Assembly: GCA_024811115.1 (NCBI GenBank)
Contig: JAKOGH010000844.1
Coordinates: forward strand, 1-20,334
Source of the DNA: Terana coerulea
Taxonomy: Eukaryota > Basidiomycota > Agaricomycetes > Polyporales > Phanerochaetaceae
Direction: 5' to 3'
DNA length: 20,334 bases
Position 1 is the first letter of the stretch, and every line of letters begins with the position of its first letter. The translations under genes and the position numbers were made by a program. Positions 1 through 8,524 of the stretch are shown in pieces. The notes below the pieces were generated by a model. The model did no database searches, was not told the origin of the DNA, and was given only the letters and a program-made list of their open reading frames with translations.

Positions 1-636
1 AACGCAAACGTATGGAGGAGCTGTACCGGATGTCGCAAGCTGCCAAGACCACTAGAAGGAGCTCGCCGAGTCAATGCAGAAGCAAGCTGCCGCTGGTTTT
101 CAACGCGGGACCCTCCGAGATCCTACGGCCAAAAGTAAACTATTGGTATGTAGTGTATGGTACATGGTTCGCAGTGACTGAAATATGTTTATCAGCCACC
201 TGCTATGTCCGGCTCTCGCCTTTCTCTCGATTTCTTGAATACCTGGGTGCTTTGGGGTTTCCTAGTTATTCAGGTTATGCTCTTGATTTATATGTATCGG
301 TACGCCGACTATCTGATACTTCCTGTCTTATACTTACTAGGCGCTAGGTTATCGACCATCAGGGCCAAGCAGCTTTTCCTTACCACTTATTACGACGCAT
401 TCTATCCTGATCTATTCTCTCATATATCCAAGACCCACCCTACACAACACGCGATACCTTCCTCTTCCTCGTTTAATATCTCTTCTATCTCGGATACGCT
501 CAGCCGCGTCGGATGGAAAGGCGTCCTTGCCGAAGCGTGGACGCACACTGCTGTCCTGATCGCCGAGTGGCAGGACCTACTATGGGATGTTATGGGACGA
601 CATCCTGAACGGACCAATGCCTGGCCACCAACGTAG
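1..636 (+). CDS. 3' end of an unrecognised membrane-anchored protein (partial)
   Basis: The 5' part lies outside the window. I read two exons, up to 145 and 196-636, around a 50-bp intron at 146-195 (GTATGT donor, ATCAG acceptor). The first exon encodes a charged helical stretch (MEELYRMSQAAK, then LAESMQKQAAAG). The second starts PPAMSGSRLSLDF and continues into a long hydrophobic segment (TWVLWGFLVIQVMLLIYMY and on to LPVLYLLG), which is one or two membrane spans. A soluble tail of about 100 residues with a Ser-rich patch (PSSSSFN) ends at TAG 634-636. The frame of the first exon breaks near 56-60; one extra G in the GG at 58-59 would join the two helical parts. I do not recognise the family. 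The open frame, clean splice sites and membrane segment argue for a real gene, convergent with the thioesterase gene. Confidence 0.5.
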
Positions 637-924
637 TCTTCTACCCGCCTCCGTGGCGCAGACCCCTACATATGCCCCGCTGCGAGATACCTCTATCCTC
701 ATCCCCTTCGCCGTTTGCTTTCATTCTTCGCATCGTTGTAGCCGCCACACCTCATAGGCTAGTCTTGTATATTACGCGTTCCCTTTTGCTTTAACGCTCT
801 TCATGAGGTTGACGACAATCTGTGTTCCTGTATCCAAACGAGCAACTCCCACCGGCTGTGTAAACTGCAGGTATCAATACAAGTGGTACGTTCACGGTAC
901 AGGGGCTGATACATGGCGAGAAGA
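637..924. other. Intergenic space between convergent genes
   Basis: This stretch of 288 bp lies between two stop codons that face each other. It should hold the 3' untranslated regions and cleavage sites of both genes. I see no conserved protein, RNA gene or repeat in it. Confidence 0.5.
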
Positions 925-2086
925 TTACTGGATTCTCAACGTAGAGGCTGTCAACAAGGACTTCCCGAGAGGCCCTCCCGCGTACTTCTCAACTAAAGGC
1001 TTCCAGCAACCAGTAGAAAGCTGCATGTGTTCGCCCGGACAGGTCTCAAGTAGCAGGTCCCCTCGGTCATCCAGTGTCTTCAAGCCAATCCGATTCTCTG
1101 TGTACAAGGGCTGCAGGCGCATGGGAATGATGGTCTTTGCGGCAGCTGCTTCGCGACCGCTGCGCCAGGAATCCTCTGACGGGGCATACGAGCCGAACCA
1201 GCTTGTTTCCTTTGGCACAACAGTCTGGTCCTTTGCGAACAGCACAAGGACGAGTTTATTGAGGGATTCCATATTGATGGCGTATGTCGTATTCACGGCG
1301 TCATCGATCTCGTTGTTGATGGAGGCGAGAAAGCGGCTTCTGTTAAGGTATAGGTTGAGCTGGTCTGAGTCTCGGAAATATTGCGCCTAGGTCCGAGATA
1401 TGAGAAATCGTTTAGCGTTTTAGTGAATTCCCTGTTTGGCTGACCTGCACTGAGTTCTTCTGCGCCCAATCGCTGTATGCATTACGCTTCGCCGCTCTGC
1501 GCGCGAGTTGGCAGGTAACGTCGAATGGTTTGCATTCCGGGAGATCCGACACGCCCATATGCTGAGCACCAAACGTGATGAGGTTGTTTACTGGGGAGAG
1601 TTATACCTCTCGACGTATGCTCGAAGGAATTGCCCAGCTGAACGGTAACGATGAGTCGGCAAATGGGGTGGACGCTGCCGTTACGACGGACCTTGCGAGA
1701 ACCCTATGGCGTCGAAACCATATCGCAGCTCAGTGACGTTGTTTAGCTGCTCTGACATGAATTCCAGTTGTTCATTGACATTACCAAACTATGTACGCCT
1801 ATTGTCATTATGGCCGCCACGGTTCAAGCAGTGCACCACGTACGAATCCCGCTCTTCTGTCCTCGTCCAAAGCTTCATGGAGTTGCACGGAGTGCACAAA
1901 GATCCCGGGGTGAATATCCTTTATCTCCTCGACAAATTCGAGCATGCCTGGAGAGCCCCACGAGTCTCCCATACCATGCCATATCACAAGCGGCCTGACC
2001 GCTTGCTCTGTAGGTGCGCAGCGGGCGGCGGGTGCTAAGAATGCTGCCAAGCCGCATAGATGGGCGAAGACGTGTCGAGGAATCAT
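925..2086 (-). CDS. ppt1: Palmitoyl-protein thioesterase (PPT1-like), four exons, one frame break
   Basis: The product should remove thioester-linked fatty acids from cysteines of proteins in the lysosome/vacuole or secretory path. Exons are 2086-1844, 1788-1692, 1637-1445 and 1386-925; introns are 54-58 bp. The chosen ATG at 2086 gives a signal peptide (HLCGLAAFLAPAARCAP). Next come PLVIWHGMGDSW (family N-terminal block), GNVNEQ, the nucleophile region GFSQAGQFLRAY with the catalytic Ser, TFGAQHMGVSDLP, AKDQTVVP (likely catalytic Asp), SWFGSYA, and GEHMQLS with the catalytic His. Length is about 331 residues once one lost base is allowed for, as expected for the family. The frame breaks in exon 3, where the minus strand has four C (1593-1596) and five are needed to link YNSP to VNNLITFG. 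The nucleophile elbow reads GFSQA rather than the usual GxSxG. The family call is firm; whether the gene is functional is not settled. Confidence 0.93.
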
Positions 2087-2222
2087 GCAAGGCAGCAAGG
2101 TAGAAGTCAAGTATACAACCAGAGTAAGGGTAGAGGCTGGCCAGAGATGCTGTGAGGTTCGCAGGAGAGCTACAGCGCAACCCGCCCACATTCGACACAG
2201 CGCGCCCAGCACAGACTGGCGC

Positions 2223-2231
2223 TTATTTAAA
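2223..2231 (-). promoter_or_regulatory. Probable TATA element of the thioesterase gene
   Basis: On the minus strand this reads TTTAAATAA, about 137 bp upstream of the chosen start codon at 2086. Its position and composition fit a core promoter. No transcription start is visible from sequence alone. Confidence 0.35.
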
Positions 2232-2334
2232 GGGGCTTCTAAAGGTGCTGCTTATTTTGGCATGTCTCGTGGTTGGTGTAGATCAGTTCTTCGCTTAGGC
2301 GCGAGAGTAACATTGATCATTTTTTCACGTTGAG

Positions 2335-3940
2335 CAAGATCTTGAAGTGGGCAGAGACGAATTCCCGTATACTATGTTGATGTACTTCGTTGCTGTGCAC
2401 GAATACGAGCGCTGCGAAAGACGCAGGGGCAGCCTAAGGTGACCCAGACTCGGAGGACTCGGATGCTGGCGTACAGCTTACTAGACAAATAGGCGTGCAA
2501 TCACCCGAAAGCAGAGCACCACGATCTTCGCGCGGCGTGTTTAGAACTTAAAAATAGCGGTCACATTGGCGAGGCAGCTCTCACTATTACAGCGCAGAGT
2601 TGGGCGTCGAGGAAGTGCGAAATGGAGAAAGGTCTGTCAAATTGCGGATCACTAGTAAGTAGCACGCCTTGCGCTAGTGCTGGGGCGTAATCTCGTACCT
2701 TGGTGGCTGGAAAGACGTGCTAGCGAATGTAGAGACAAATATTCGGGATACGCGTCGATGAGCATCGAAGGGAGCAGACGGACCAACTCCCAAAATGGGT
2801 GCAACATGGTAACTTACCGTCATGCAGCTATAGACCTGGCCCATTATCCTAGGGTGATCGCATAGTATATGGGAGACATGGTTGATACAGTGTTTTCTGT
2901 TCCCTGAAATCAAAATAATATCCACATATTCTTACCACGTAGCACAACCTCGATTGACAGCCACCAAGACCTTCGCCATTGCTCCTTATTATCAGCTGAG
3001 CGTCGACTAGAACTTGAAGTTCTACGACAACTAAGAGGAATTATGTCGCATATACTACGCAGGAAGCTTTTCGCCAACAAATATTGTCGTACAAAAATAT
3101 ACGTTTGAGGCTTCACAGATGTATGACGGGTGACTCAAGGAGGAACGAAGAAGGGATGACTCGGATGAGTCGAGACCAACTTACCGACAGACGCCCATCA
3201 GCTGTGTTTACTGCGGGGTTAGCCGGCCAATGACGCCACAAAGCAGCACGGCCCAAATCGGGAATCACGCTTTTTCACTTGCCACCTCACCACCATCTCC
3301 ACATCATTTCAGTTGATCGAGTCCTTGCAACCGTGCTCTCAGGAATTGTGAAGGGTACAGCTGCACAAACATACATCAAGTCTCAGGAGCTACTTACCTT
3401 ATGTCCCTCGACACACTTGCGTAACGGGCCTGGCCGGCGCCGGGCGGCATCGGCAAAAGCCGTTCAACAACGAAGCCCAAATTCCCCGACCAGTGGAGAA
3501 CTTTCACCTTCTTGGAAGGATTATCGGCAAGTTGAACGAGAGTTCGCCCGCCCCCTCTATTTTAGGCTTTCGACATGTATCTCGAACGGTGCTCTTGAGT
3601 GCTTATGACCATTTGGCATGGCCTCGGCGACGGCCCGGTATCAGAATCAGGTGTCCAGCGAGCCCCACTAGAACGTGAGTTTACACACTGTGGATATATC
3701 ATTTTTAGGCTCTGACCTCAAGCCTCATACATCTACTCATTTGTTATGAAGTTTGAATTGGATGCGCGTACGCCCGTAATGACGAACTTAGTCCGCGGCC
3801 GCACCACGGGCGTCATGGGGTCCGCACGCACGCACAACAGTAATATTTGTCCTGATCGCTGTGCTTGTCCTCTTGAACCGGCGTTCTTCCGTGGACAACC
3901 ATCTCATGGCTGTCCGAGGCTGCTACCTCTGGACCTGGAA
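2335..3940. other. Gene-free stretch, nothing supported
   Basis: I checked both strands for conserved domains, exon-intron chains, tRNA-like sequence and terminal repeats and found none I can support. The short open frames here (for example 3279-3608 on plus) have no recognisable motif and no clean splice partners. The left end should hold the thioesterase promoter and the right end distal regulatory DNA of the GH28 gene. Confidence 0.4.
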
Positions 3941-3947
3941 CACTCAA

Positions 3948-3998
3948 CGCCCCCGCATTGTGGCGTTGCTGCCTTGGCGACCATGTCATGCGGGGGCG
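3948..3998. promoter_or_regulatory. Inverted pair of GC-box sites, possible CreA/Mig1 sites upstream of GH28
   Basis: CGCCCCCGCAT at 3948-3958 is repeated in perfect inverted form as ATGCGGGGGCG at 3988-3998, with 29 bp between. Each arm contains GCGGGG, which fits the SYGGRG consensus of the fungal carbon catabolite repressor CreA/Mig1. The pair lies 374-424 bp upstream of the GH28 start codon. Glucose repression of pectin-degrading genes through such sites is known in fungi; its action here is inference. Confidence 0.35.
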
Positions 3999-4255
3999 AT
4001 AGGACCCGTTTGTCAACTCCCATTCATACCGGGGGCCCGGATATGGTATGTGGCACGGCTCAATTTACCTTCTCTTCGCATTGATTCTCCGCTTCCTGAT
4101 GCATAGGGTGTTGTGATCTGGCGTGTGGACCTATGTCGGCGGACCGCGAAACGCGAGTGAATATCCAGGTGGTCACCGACCCGAGGATGTTCGTGCCCTT
4201 CGGGCCCGCGACGATGCTTCGCGTCGACGAGGCACGCTGCAGTGCCTGCACATTG

Positions 4256-4297
4256 CCAATGCGCTCGGATCGGTGTTTTGCCGTGTGGAGGATATAA
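4256..4297 (+). promoter_or_regulatory. CCAAT box and TATA box of the GH28 gene
   Basis: CCAAT lies at 4256-4260 and TATAA at 4293-4297 within GGATATAAGC. The TATA box is 75 bp upstream of the ATG at 4372, a normal core promoter spacing for a filamentous fungus. Confidence 0.6.
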
Positions 4298-4371
4298 GCT
4301 CGGGTATGTGGAGACTATGAAGCCCTCAGCCTTTCCCCGGCCACCTATCTCGACCGACAACAGCCAGCGCC

Positions 4372-6162
4372 ATGCTGCTGTCTGCCGCTTTTATCGCTGT
4401 GCTCTCCGCCCTTCCCGCGCTCGGACAGCTGTCCGGACGCGTTGGGCCCACGACTTCTCGTTCGGCGAAGCGTAACACCATCTGCAATGTACTCAACTAC
4501 GGTGGCAGCGTCGGATCTGGTGTAAGCTATACACCTTGGTATGCTAAACACGCCTAATCTGACTCGCATTCAGGATATCGGCCCTGCTATCCAGTCTGCA
4601 TTCAACAACTGCGTGTTGAAAAACACAGGTTCTACGCTGTATATTCCAGCTGGAAATTACAACATGCAGACCTGGGTCACTCTCAAAGGCGGAAGCCAAT
4701 GGGCTCTGCAGCTGGATGGTGTGATTACTCGGACTGGTGAGTACTACACCCGCGTAACAAGTCGCATACTAAAGTCATTCTCAGCTACAACCGGTGGACA
4801 CATGTTCGTCAGTAAGTGATCGTGTATGGCTTCTTGTGTGCTGACAACTAAGCCCCTTGCAGTCCAGAACGCCAATGACATTGAAATATGGTCCGGTAAC
4901 AGCGCTGGCGCCATCCAAGGCAGTGGATATCAAGCTCGTAACGCAGGGTCAGTATCAGCATTCCTTTTTCACCAACGAAACGTTTATGTCCATGCGCAGC
5001 CCTCGCCTCATGCGTATCATCACATCAACAAACTTCTCAGTTCACGACCTCATCTTTGTTGACTGTGAGTTTCAGTGATCGGGAGCATACATTCGAACAA
5101 CGCCTGACTTCGACGATGAACAGCTCCGGAATTCCACCTCATTCTGGACAACTCGTCCAATGGCGAAGTCTTCAACCTGGCCATCCGTGGTGCTGACATC
5201 GGTGGCTCGGACGGCATCGACGTTTCGGGCAGCAACATCTGGATACACGACGTCGAGGTGACCAACCGCGACGAATGCGTCACCATCAAGAATCCGTCCG
5301 CGAACTATCTGATCGAGCGAATCTGGTGCAACCAGAGTGGCGGTTCCGCCATAGGAAGTTTGGGCACAGGCACCGCGATCCAGAACATTATCTACCGCAA
5401 TATCTACAACGTCGGTGGTAACCAGATGTTTATGTGCGTGGCCTCTGTCCCGCTTCAGGATGCGTCTCTGACACGCTCAACAGGATCAAGTCCAACGGCG
5501 GTGATGGCTACGTGAGAACATCGTTTCGACCAGTTCCTTGGCCTTGGAACTGCATATGCTCGTAAGTCAGCAGCTCCTCCGGATGTTCAAAGCCGCCTGA
5601 CCATTTTATTCAGTGGACGTTGATCAGTACTGGTCCCCCAGTCCACCGCATCCGGCAACGGCGTGCAGCTCTCAACATCACATTCTCCGTGAGCCACATC
5701 CTCCTCCGTTGTCTCCTCGGCCGCTTACACCGTCTTCAGAACTGGGACGGCTACATCGTGGACGGACAAAGGCGCTCCGCGTACCGGTTCGCCTGTGCGG
5801 ACGGCGCGCCGTGCACGAACATGAACGTCAAGAACGTCAACCTGTGGGCTAGCAACAACGTCGGCACCTACCTCTGTGAGAGCGCCTACGGCTCGGGCGC
5901 CTGCCTGAGGTCGGGCACCAGCGGCAAGTACGCGCAGACGACGACGAGCTACGCGAAGCCCGCGGCGTTCACCACACCGACGTCCATGAGCGGCAACTTG
6001 GCGTCCGGCTTCGCGACCAACGCGCCTATTCCTGTCCCGTGCGTCTCTTCTTTCTTGCGGGTCATATCACTCGCTAAGCTGTGACGAATATACAGGACGA
6101 TCCCTACCATGTTCTTCCCTGGCCTTCCCCAGATCACCCCCTTGGTGAAGAACGGCGGCTGA
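4372..6162 (+). CDS. rhgA: Secreted GH28 rhamnogalacturonase (endo-rhamnogalacturonan hydrolase), ten exons, four frame breaks
   Basis: The enzyme should hydrolyse the GalA-Rha backbone of rhamnogalacturonan I outside the cell, by inversion. Exons: 4372-4521, 4574-4736, 4785-4811, 4863-4947, 5000-5064, 5124-5433, 5484-5561, 5614-5688, 5740-6038, 6096-6162. Introns are 48-59 bp. A signal peptide ([18 protein letters not shown]) is followed by [11 protein letters not shown], typical of the family. The beta-helix core has [20 protein letters not shown], then NRDECVTIK (Asp and Glu in place of the DD of polygalacturonases), then [10 protein letters not shown] and MIKSNGG; this marks the rhamnogalacturonase branch. 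Length is about 440 residues, as in Aspergillus RhgA, if four bases are restored. Breaks lie in exon 7 (near 5514 and the T run 5524-5526) and exon 8 (C run 5635-5639, and near 5673), each fitting one base lost from a run. Exons 1-6, 9 and 10 are intact. It stops 168 bp before the hAT target duplication. Confidence 0.93.
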
Positions 6163-6330
6163 TGGGTAATGGAGGGTTCATTCCAACAGACAGTCTAAAT
6201 GTCGTAAAATCATCTGTAATACGTTTCTACAACGAATGAGTACAACCAAGTAGGCACACCGCTCGTACCCAAGTTCAGCATCCGCAGAAATCAGTCATGA
6301 TGAAAAGGGAAGGGATGTCCGCGGCAATTA

Positions 6331-6338
6331 CTCATGTT
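6331..6338 (+). repeat. 8-bp target site duplication, left copy (hAT)
   Basis: CTCATGTT here is repeated exactly at 14305-14312, directly outside the terminal inverted repeats. An 8-bp duplication is the signature of hAT transposases. Confidence 0.9.
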
Positions 6339-6492
6339 TAGTGATGTGCCGGCCCGGCCCGGCCTGAAAGCCGCGGCTTCGGCCCGGCTTGTAGGGCTGA
6401 CGGCCCAACCCAGACGTGAGCCGGGCTTTGAGCCGTGACCAAGGCCCGGCTCCGGCTTTGCACGGCCCAAGCCGCGGCTTCGTACCTGCAAG

Positions 6493-6790
6493 ATGGCAAA
6501 CATTCAACGCTACCAGGGAAGTTCTCGTAGGCATAGTAAGTGATATAGTCATCATATCGAGTGATTAAACACTCACTGAACGTAGAGATGCACGTCAATT
6601 GCCCGTCTCGAGACGGCCCTACATGCATCAGTCGCGTTAGCGCCCAACACGTCGAACACAGCGGCGTGCCCATTGGCACCAACATACTGTGCAGACGTGA
6701 GTTTTTACTCCCTTGTGATAAACTATAGCTTACCTGGTCTGGTATACAGCCGTAGTATTGTGGCACAGTACCCTCTGTGCACTCACTGCG
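6493..6790 (+). other. Intron-bearing segment inside the hAT-like element (possible captured gene fragment)
   Basis: The non-GC-rich core of the short transposon contains two sequences that look like ordinary introns of this genome. One is 6536-6585 (50 bp, GTAAGT donor, CACTCACTGAAC branch region, GTAG acceptor). The other is 6697-6749 (53 bp, GTGAGT donor, TACAG acceptor). The piece between them, 6586-6696, is 111 nt. Read from the ATG at 6493 through both junctions, the frame stays open (MANIQRYQGSS at the start, HSGVPIGTNILC before the second intron). I do not recognise the product. It could be a piece of a host gene picked up by the transposon, or chance. Confidence 0.35.
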
Positions 6791-6843
6791 AGGCCGCGGC
6801 CTGACGGCCTGGTAAGGCCCGGCTTTCGCTCAAGCCGGGCTTT

Positions 6844-6858
6844 GAGCCCTATTGAGCC
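6844..6858 (+). repeat. 15-bp target site duplication, left copy (LINE)
   Basis: GAGCCCTATTGAGCC is repeated exactly at 14206-14220, right after the A-rich tail. This fits target-primed insertion of a non-LTR element into the right half of the hAT-like element. Confidence 0.9.
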
Positions 6859-6890
6859 ACACACACCTTGACCTCGTACCACCACCACCT

Positions 6891-7354
6891 CGAGTAGACG
6901 CCCACCTACTCGTTTCCTCTGCAGCCTCAATCGTCCCCACCCCTTTTCTCTCTTTGGTTTCTTTTCGCCTCACTTACGGCGGGGCTCGCTGTGCGAGCCA
7001 GTAAGTACGAAAAACGAGGGCCGTCTGGCCTGATCGCGCCCTGGGGGCACCTTTCATAGGGATCAGGCTAGCGGAAACGCTGTCTGATCCCCCATTTCTG
7101 GCATGGGGACCGCTCAGGCACGAACCATGACCTATGTTGACCTTGTGTCGACGAGAGAGGGACACACTGGGGCTCAGGCCCTGGTCACTGTCTCGCCCAC
7201 CGTTCACCCCCTCACGGGGGCCCCACCTGTAAATCCAAAGAAATTAGCAATATATTTGTTGATATCGATGGATAACCGAGAACCCCTTGGCACATGGCTG
7301 CTGCCTGTGGGGTGTGTGAACTGCAAGGACTGAGACCTCGCCCTGGCGAGGTCT
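6891..7354 (+). other. Hairpin-rich 5' leader of the LINE
   Basis: Perfect stems occur one after another. CGAGTAG/CTACTCG pairs 6891-6897 with 6906-6912. A two-tier hairpin pairs ACTTAC/GTAAGT (6972-6977, 7001-7006) and, inside it, GGCTCGC/GCGAGCC (6983-6989, 6993-6999). GGGATCAG/CTGATCCC (7059-7066, 7084-7091) encloses AGCG-GAAA-CGCT (7070-7081), a GNRA tetraloop. CCCCAT/ATGGGG pairs 7090-7095 with 7103-7108. CCCCC/GGGGG lies near 7210-7223. A ten-base-pair stem AGACCTCGCC/GGCGAGGTCT fills 7333-7354 with a two-base loop. GCCTGATC at 7028-7035 could instead pair with 7061-7068. The role (translation, RNA packaging or self-cleavage) is unknown; folding is by eye. Confidence 0.5.
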
Positions 7355-7689
7355 GGACCTCCCTGCACAATCATGAGAGTTTGCACAGAACTCTAGCAAA
7401 TGAAGGGAAAGTGACGCGCGTATCAGGCAGAGTACTGCCGGGCACCGCGCCACCGGACTTCAAGTCCCGTATAAGCTCAGAACCCCAGAAGTCCGAGTAT
7501 AAGCCCACTATAATAGAGCAGGATGCCGCGGCATTCGGCCCAATGTATGGACCCATCTCGCAACCACCGTTGTGGAAGGGGCCCCTTCTGTCCAATCCTG
7601 TATAAGGTGGACTAGTATAGAGGAGAAAGGACAGACGCGTTTAGCACCAGACTGAATTTGGGTTCTGTCAACTCTCCGACCATGTCATC

Positions 7690-8524
7690 ATGTCTCCTCA
7701 AACAGCAAAGAAGGACCAGGTCAGGGGCATGCCCCTCCTGAGAATAAACGCACTCTCTCCGACGTGGGAAGTGCCCTCATGCCGTCTCCTGTCCTGTGCT
7801 TGTGCACGAATCGGGGAAGAAACAGGCAGGATGGCTCCGTGAGATTGACTCACAGACCCGAACTGTCACAATTAGCATCTCTGCGGTTGCAGGGAATAGT
7901 AAGAGTAAGGAGCAAAGCGCAAGCCCAACTTCTGAGACTACTGGAAAGAAGGGGAATAACCACATGGCCGTATAGGCCACATGTATAATATGAATAATAT
8001 GTACACTATTAACGGAATCACGCATCTGGGATCTTTCTTCTGCGAGCACGCAGTAGATGTCCTGGACTGTGCGATCTGCGAGAACCGGGCCTCAGACTCC
8101 TCACCCGAGCCTGATCAGCCACCGGAACCCATTCCTCGTGAGTATTCTCAACAACGAGACCGTGAATTAACCCCTGGGGACCTGTTTGACCACAACGGCG
8201 TCCCCATCTCTCCTGCTCTAAGTTACGCGACGGTGCCTGAGGAGCACATGCATAACTTGAGGAACTACCGCCATCTCTGATGAAGGGAGCACTGACATCG
8301 CACCGCCTAGACATAGGCGGTCCGACGCGGGCAGAGGCGCGCTGTGCGACAGCGCGCGCCCTGCCTCAAAGTCTCGGGCACCTCGTGTGACCATCGAGGA
8401 CATCGATGACTCCGCATTCTCAGAAGAGCCACGGCACGCCTGGGAAGGAATGGACACAGATGAGGATGGGAACGATGTTCCCGTAACCCATAATCTGGAT
8501 GTTAAAGATTGGCGCTGCATCTCT
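7690..8524 (+). pseudogene. Remnant of LINE ORF1 (Gag-like), frame-broken
   Basis: Upstream of the endonuclease there are successive open pieces in different frames. One begins MSPQTAKKDQVRG at 7690. Another reads GWLREIDSQTRTVTISISAV near 7830-7890 and goes on into a Ser/Thr-rich stretch. A third is 7981-8280 (HLGSFFCEHAVDVLDCAICENRA, then Pro/Glu-rich). A fourth, 8387-8520, is acidic (TIEDIDDSAFSEEP, DTDEDGNDVP). This layout fits a low-complexity first ORF of a LINE, which would bind RNA. I see no clear set of CCHC zinc knuckles. At least three frame changes are needed, so the boundaries are approximate. Confidence 0.5.

Noticed and set aside
3746..4084. 112-codon plus-strand open frame starting MKFELDART
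   Set aside because: No recognisable motif, no splice partners, and it lies in the GC-rich upstream region of the GH28 gene that also holds the inverted GC boxes; long open frames arise by chance in such composition.
4013..4360. 115-codon minus-strand open frame over the GH28 promoter
   Set aside because: It overlaps the CCAAT and TATA boxes of a clearly supported gene on the other strand and shows no domain.
6338..6766. 142-codon minus-strand open frame in the hAT-like element as a transposase
   Set aside because: It shows no hAT dimerisation or DDE motifs, much of it is translated GGCCCGGC repeats, and the element core has plus-strand splice signals instead.
7020..7110. Hammerhead or HDV-type ribozyme in the LINE leader
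   Set aside because: The GAAA loop and CTGATC segments tempted this call, but no CUGANGA core with matching stems and no HDV-type nested double pseudoknot starting at the 5' end could be built by eye. Only a structured leader is claimed.
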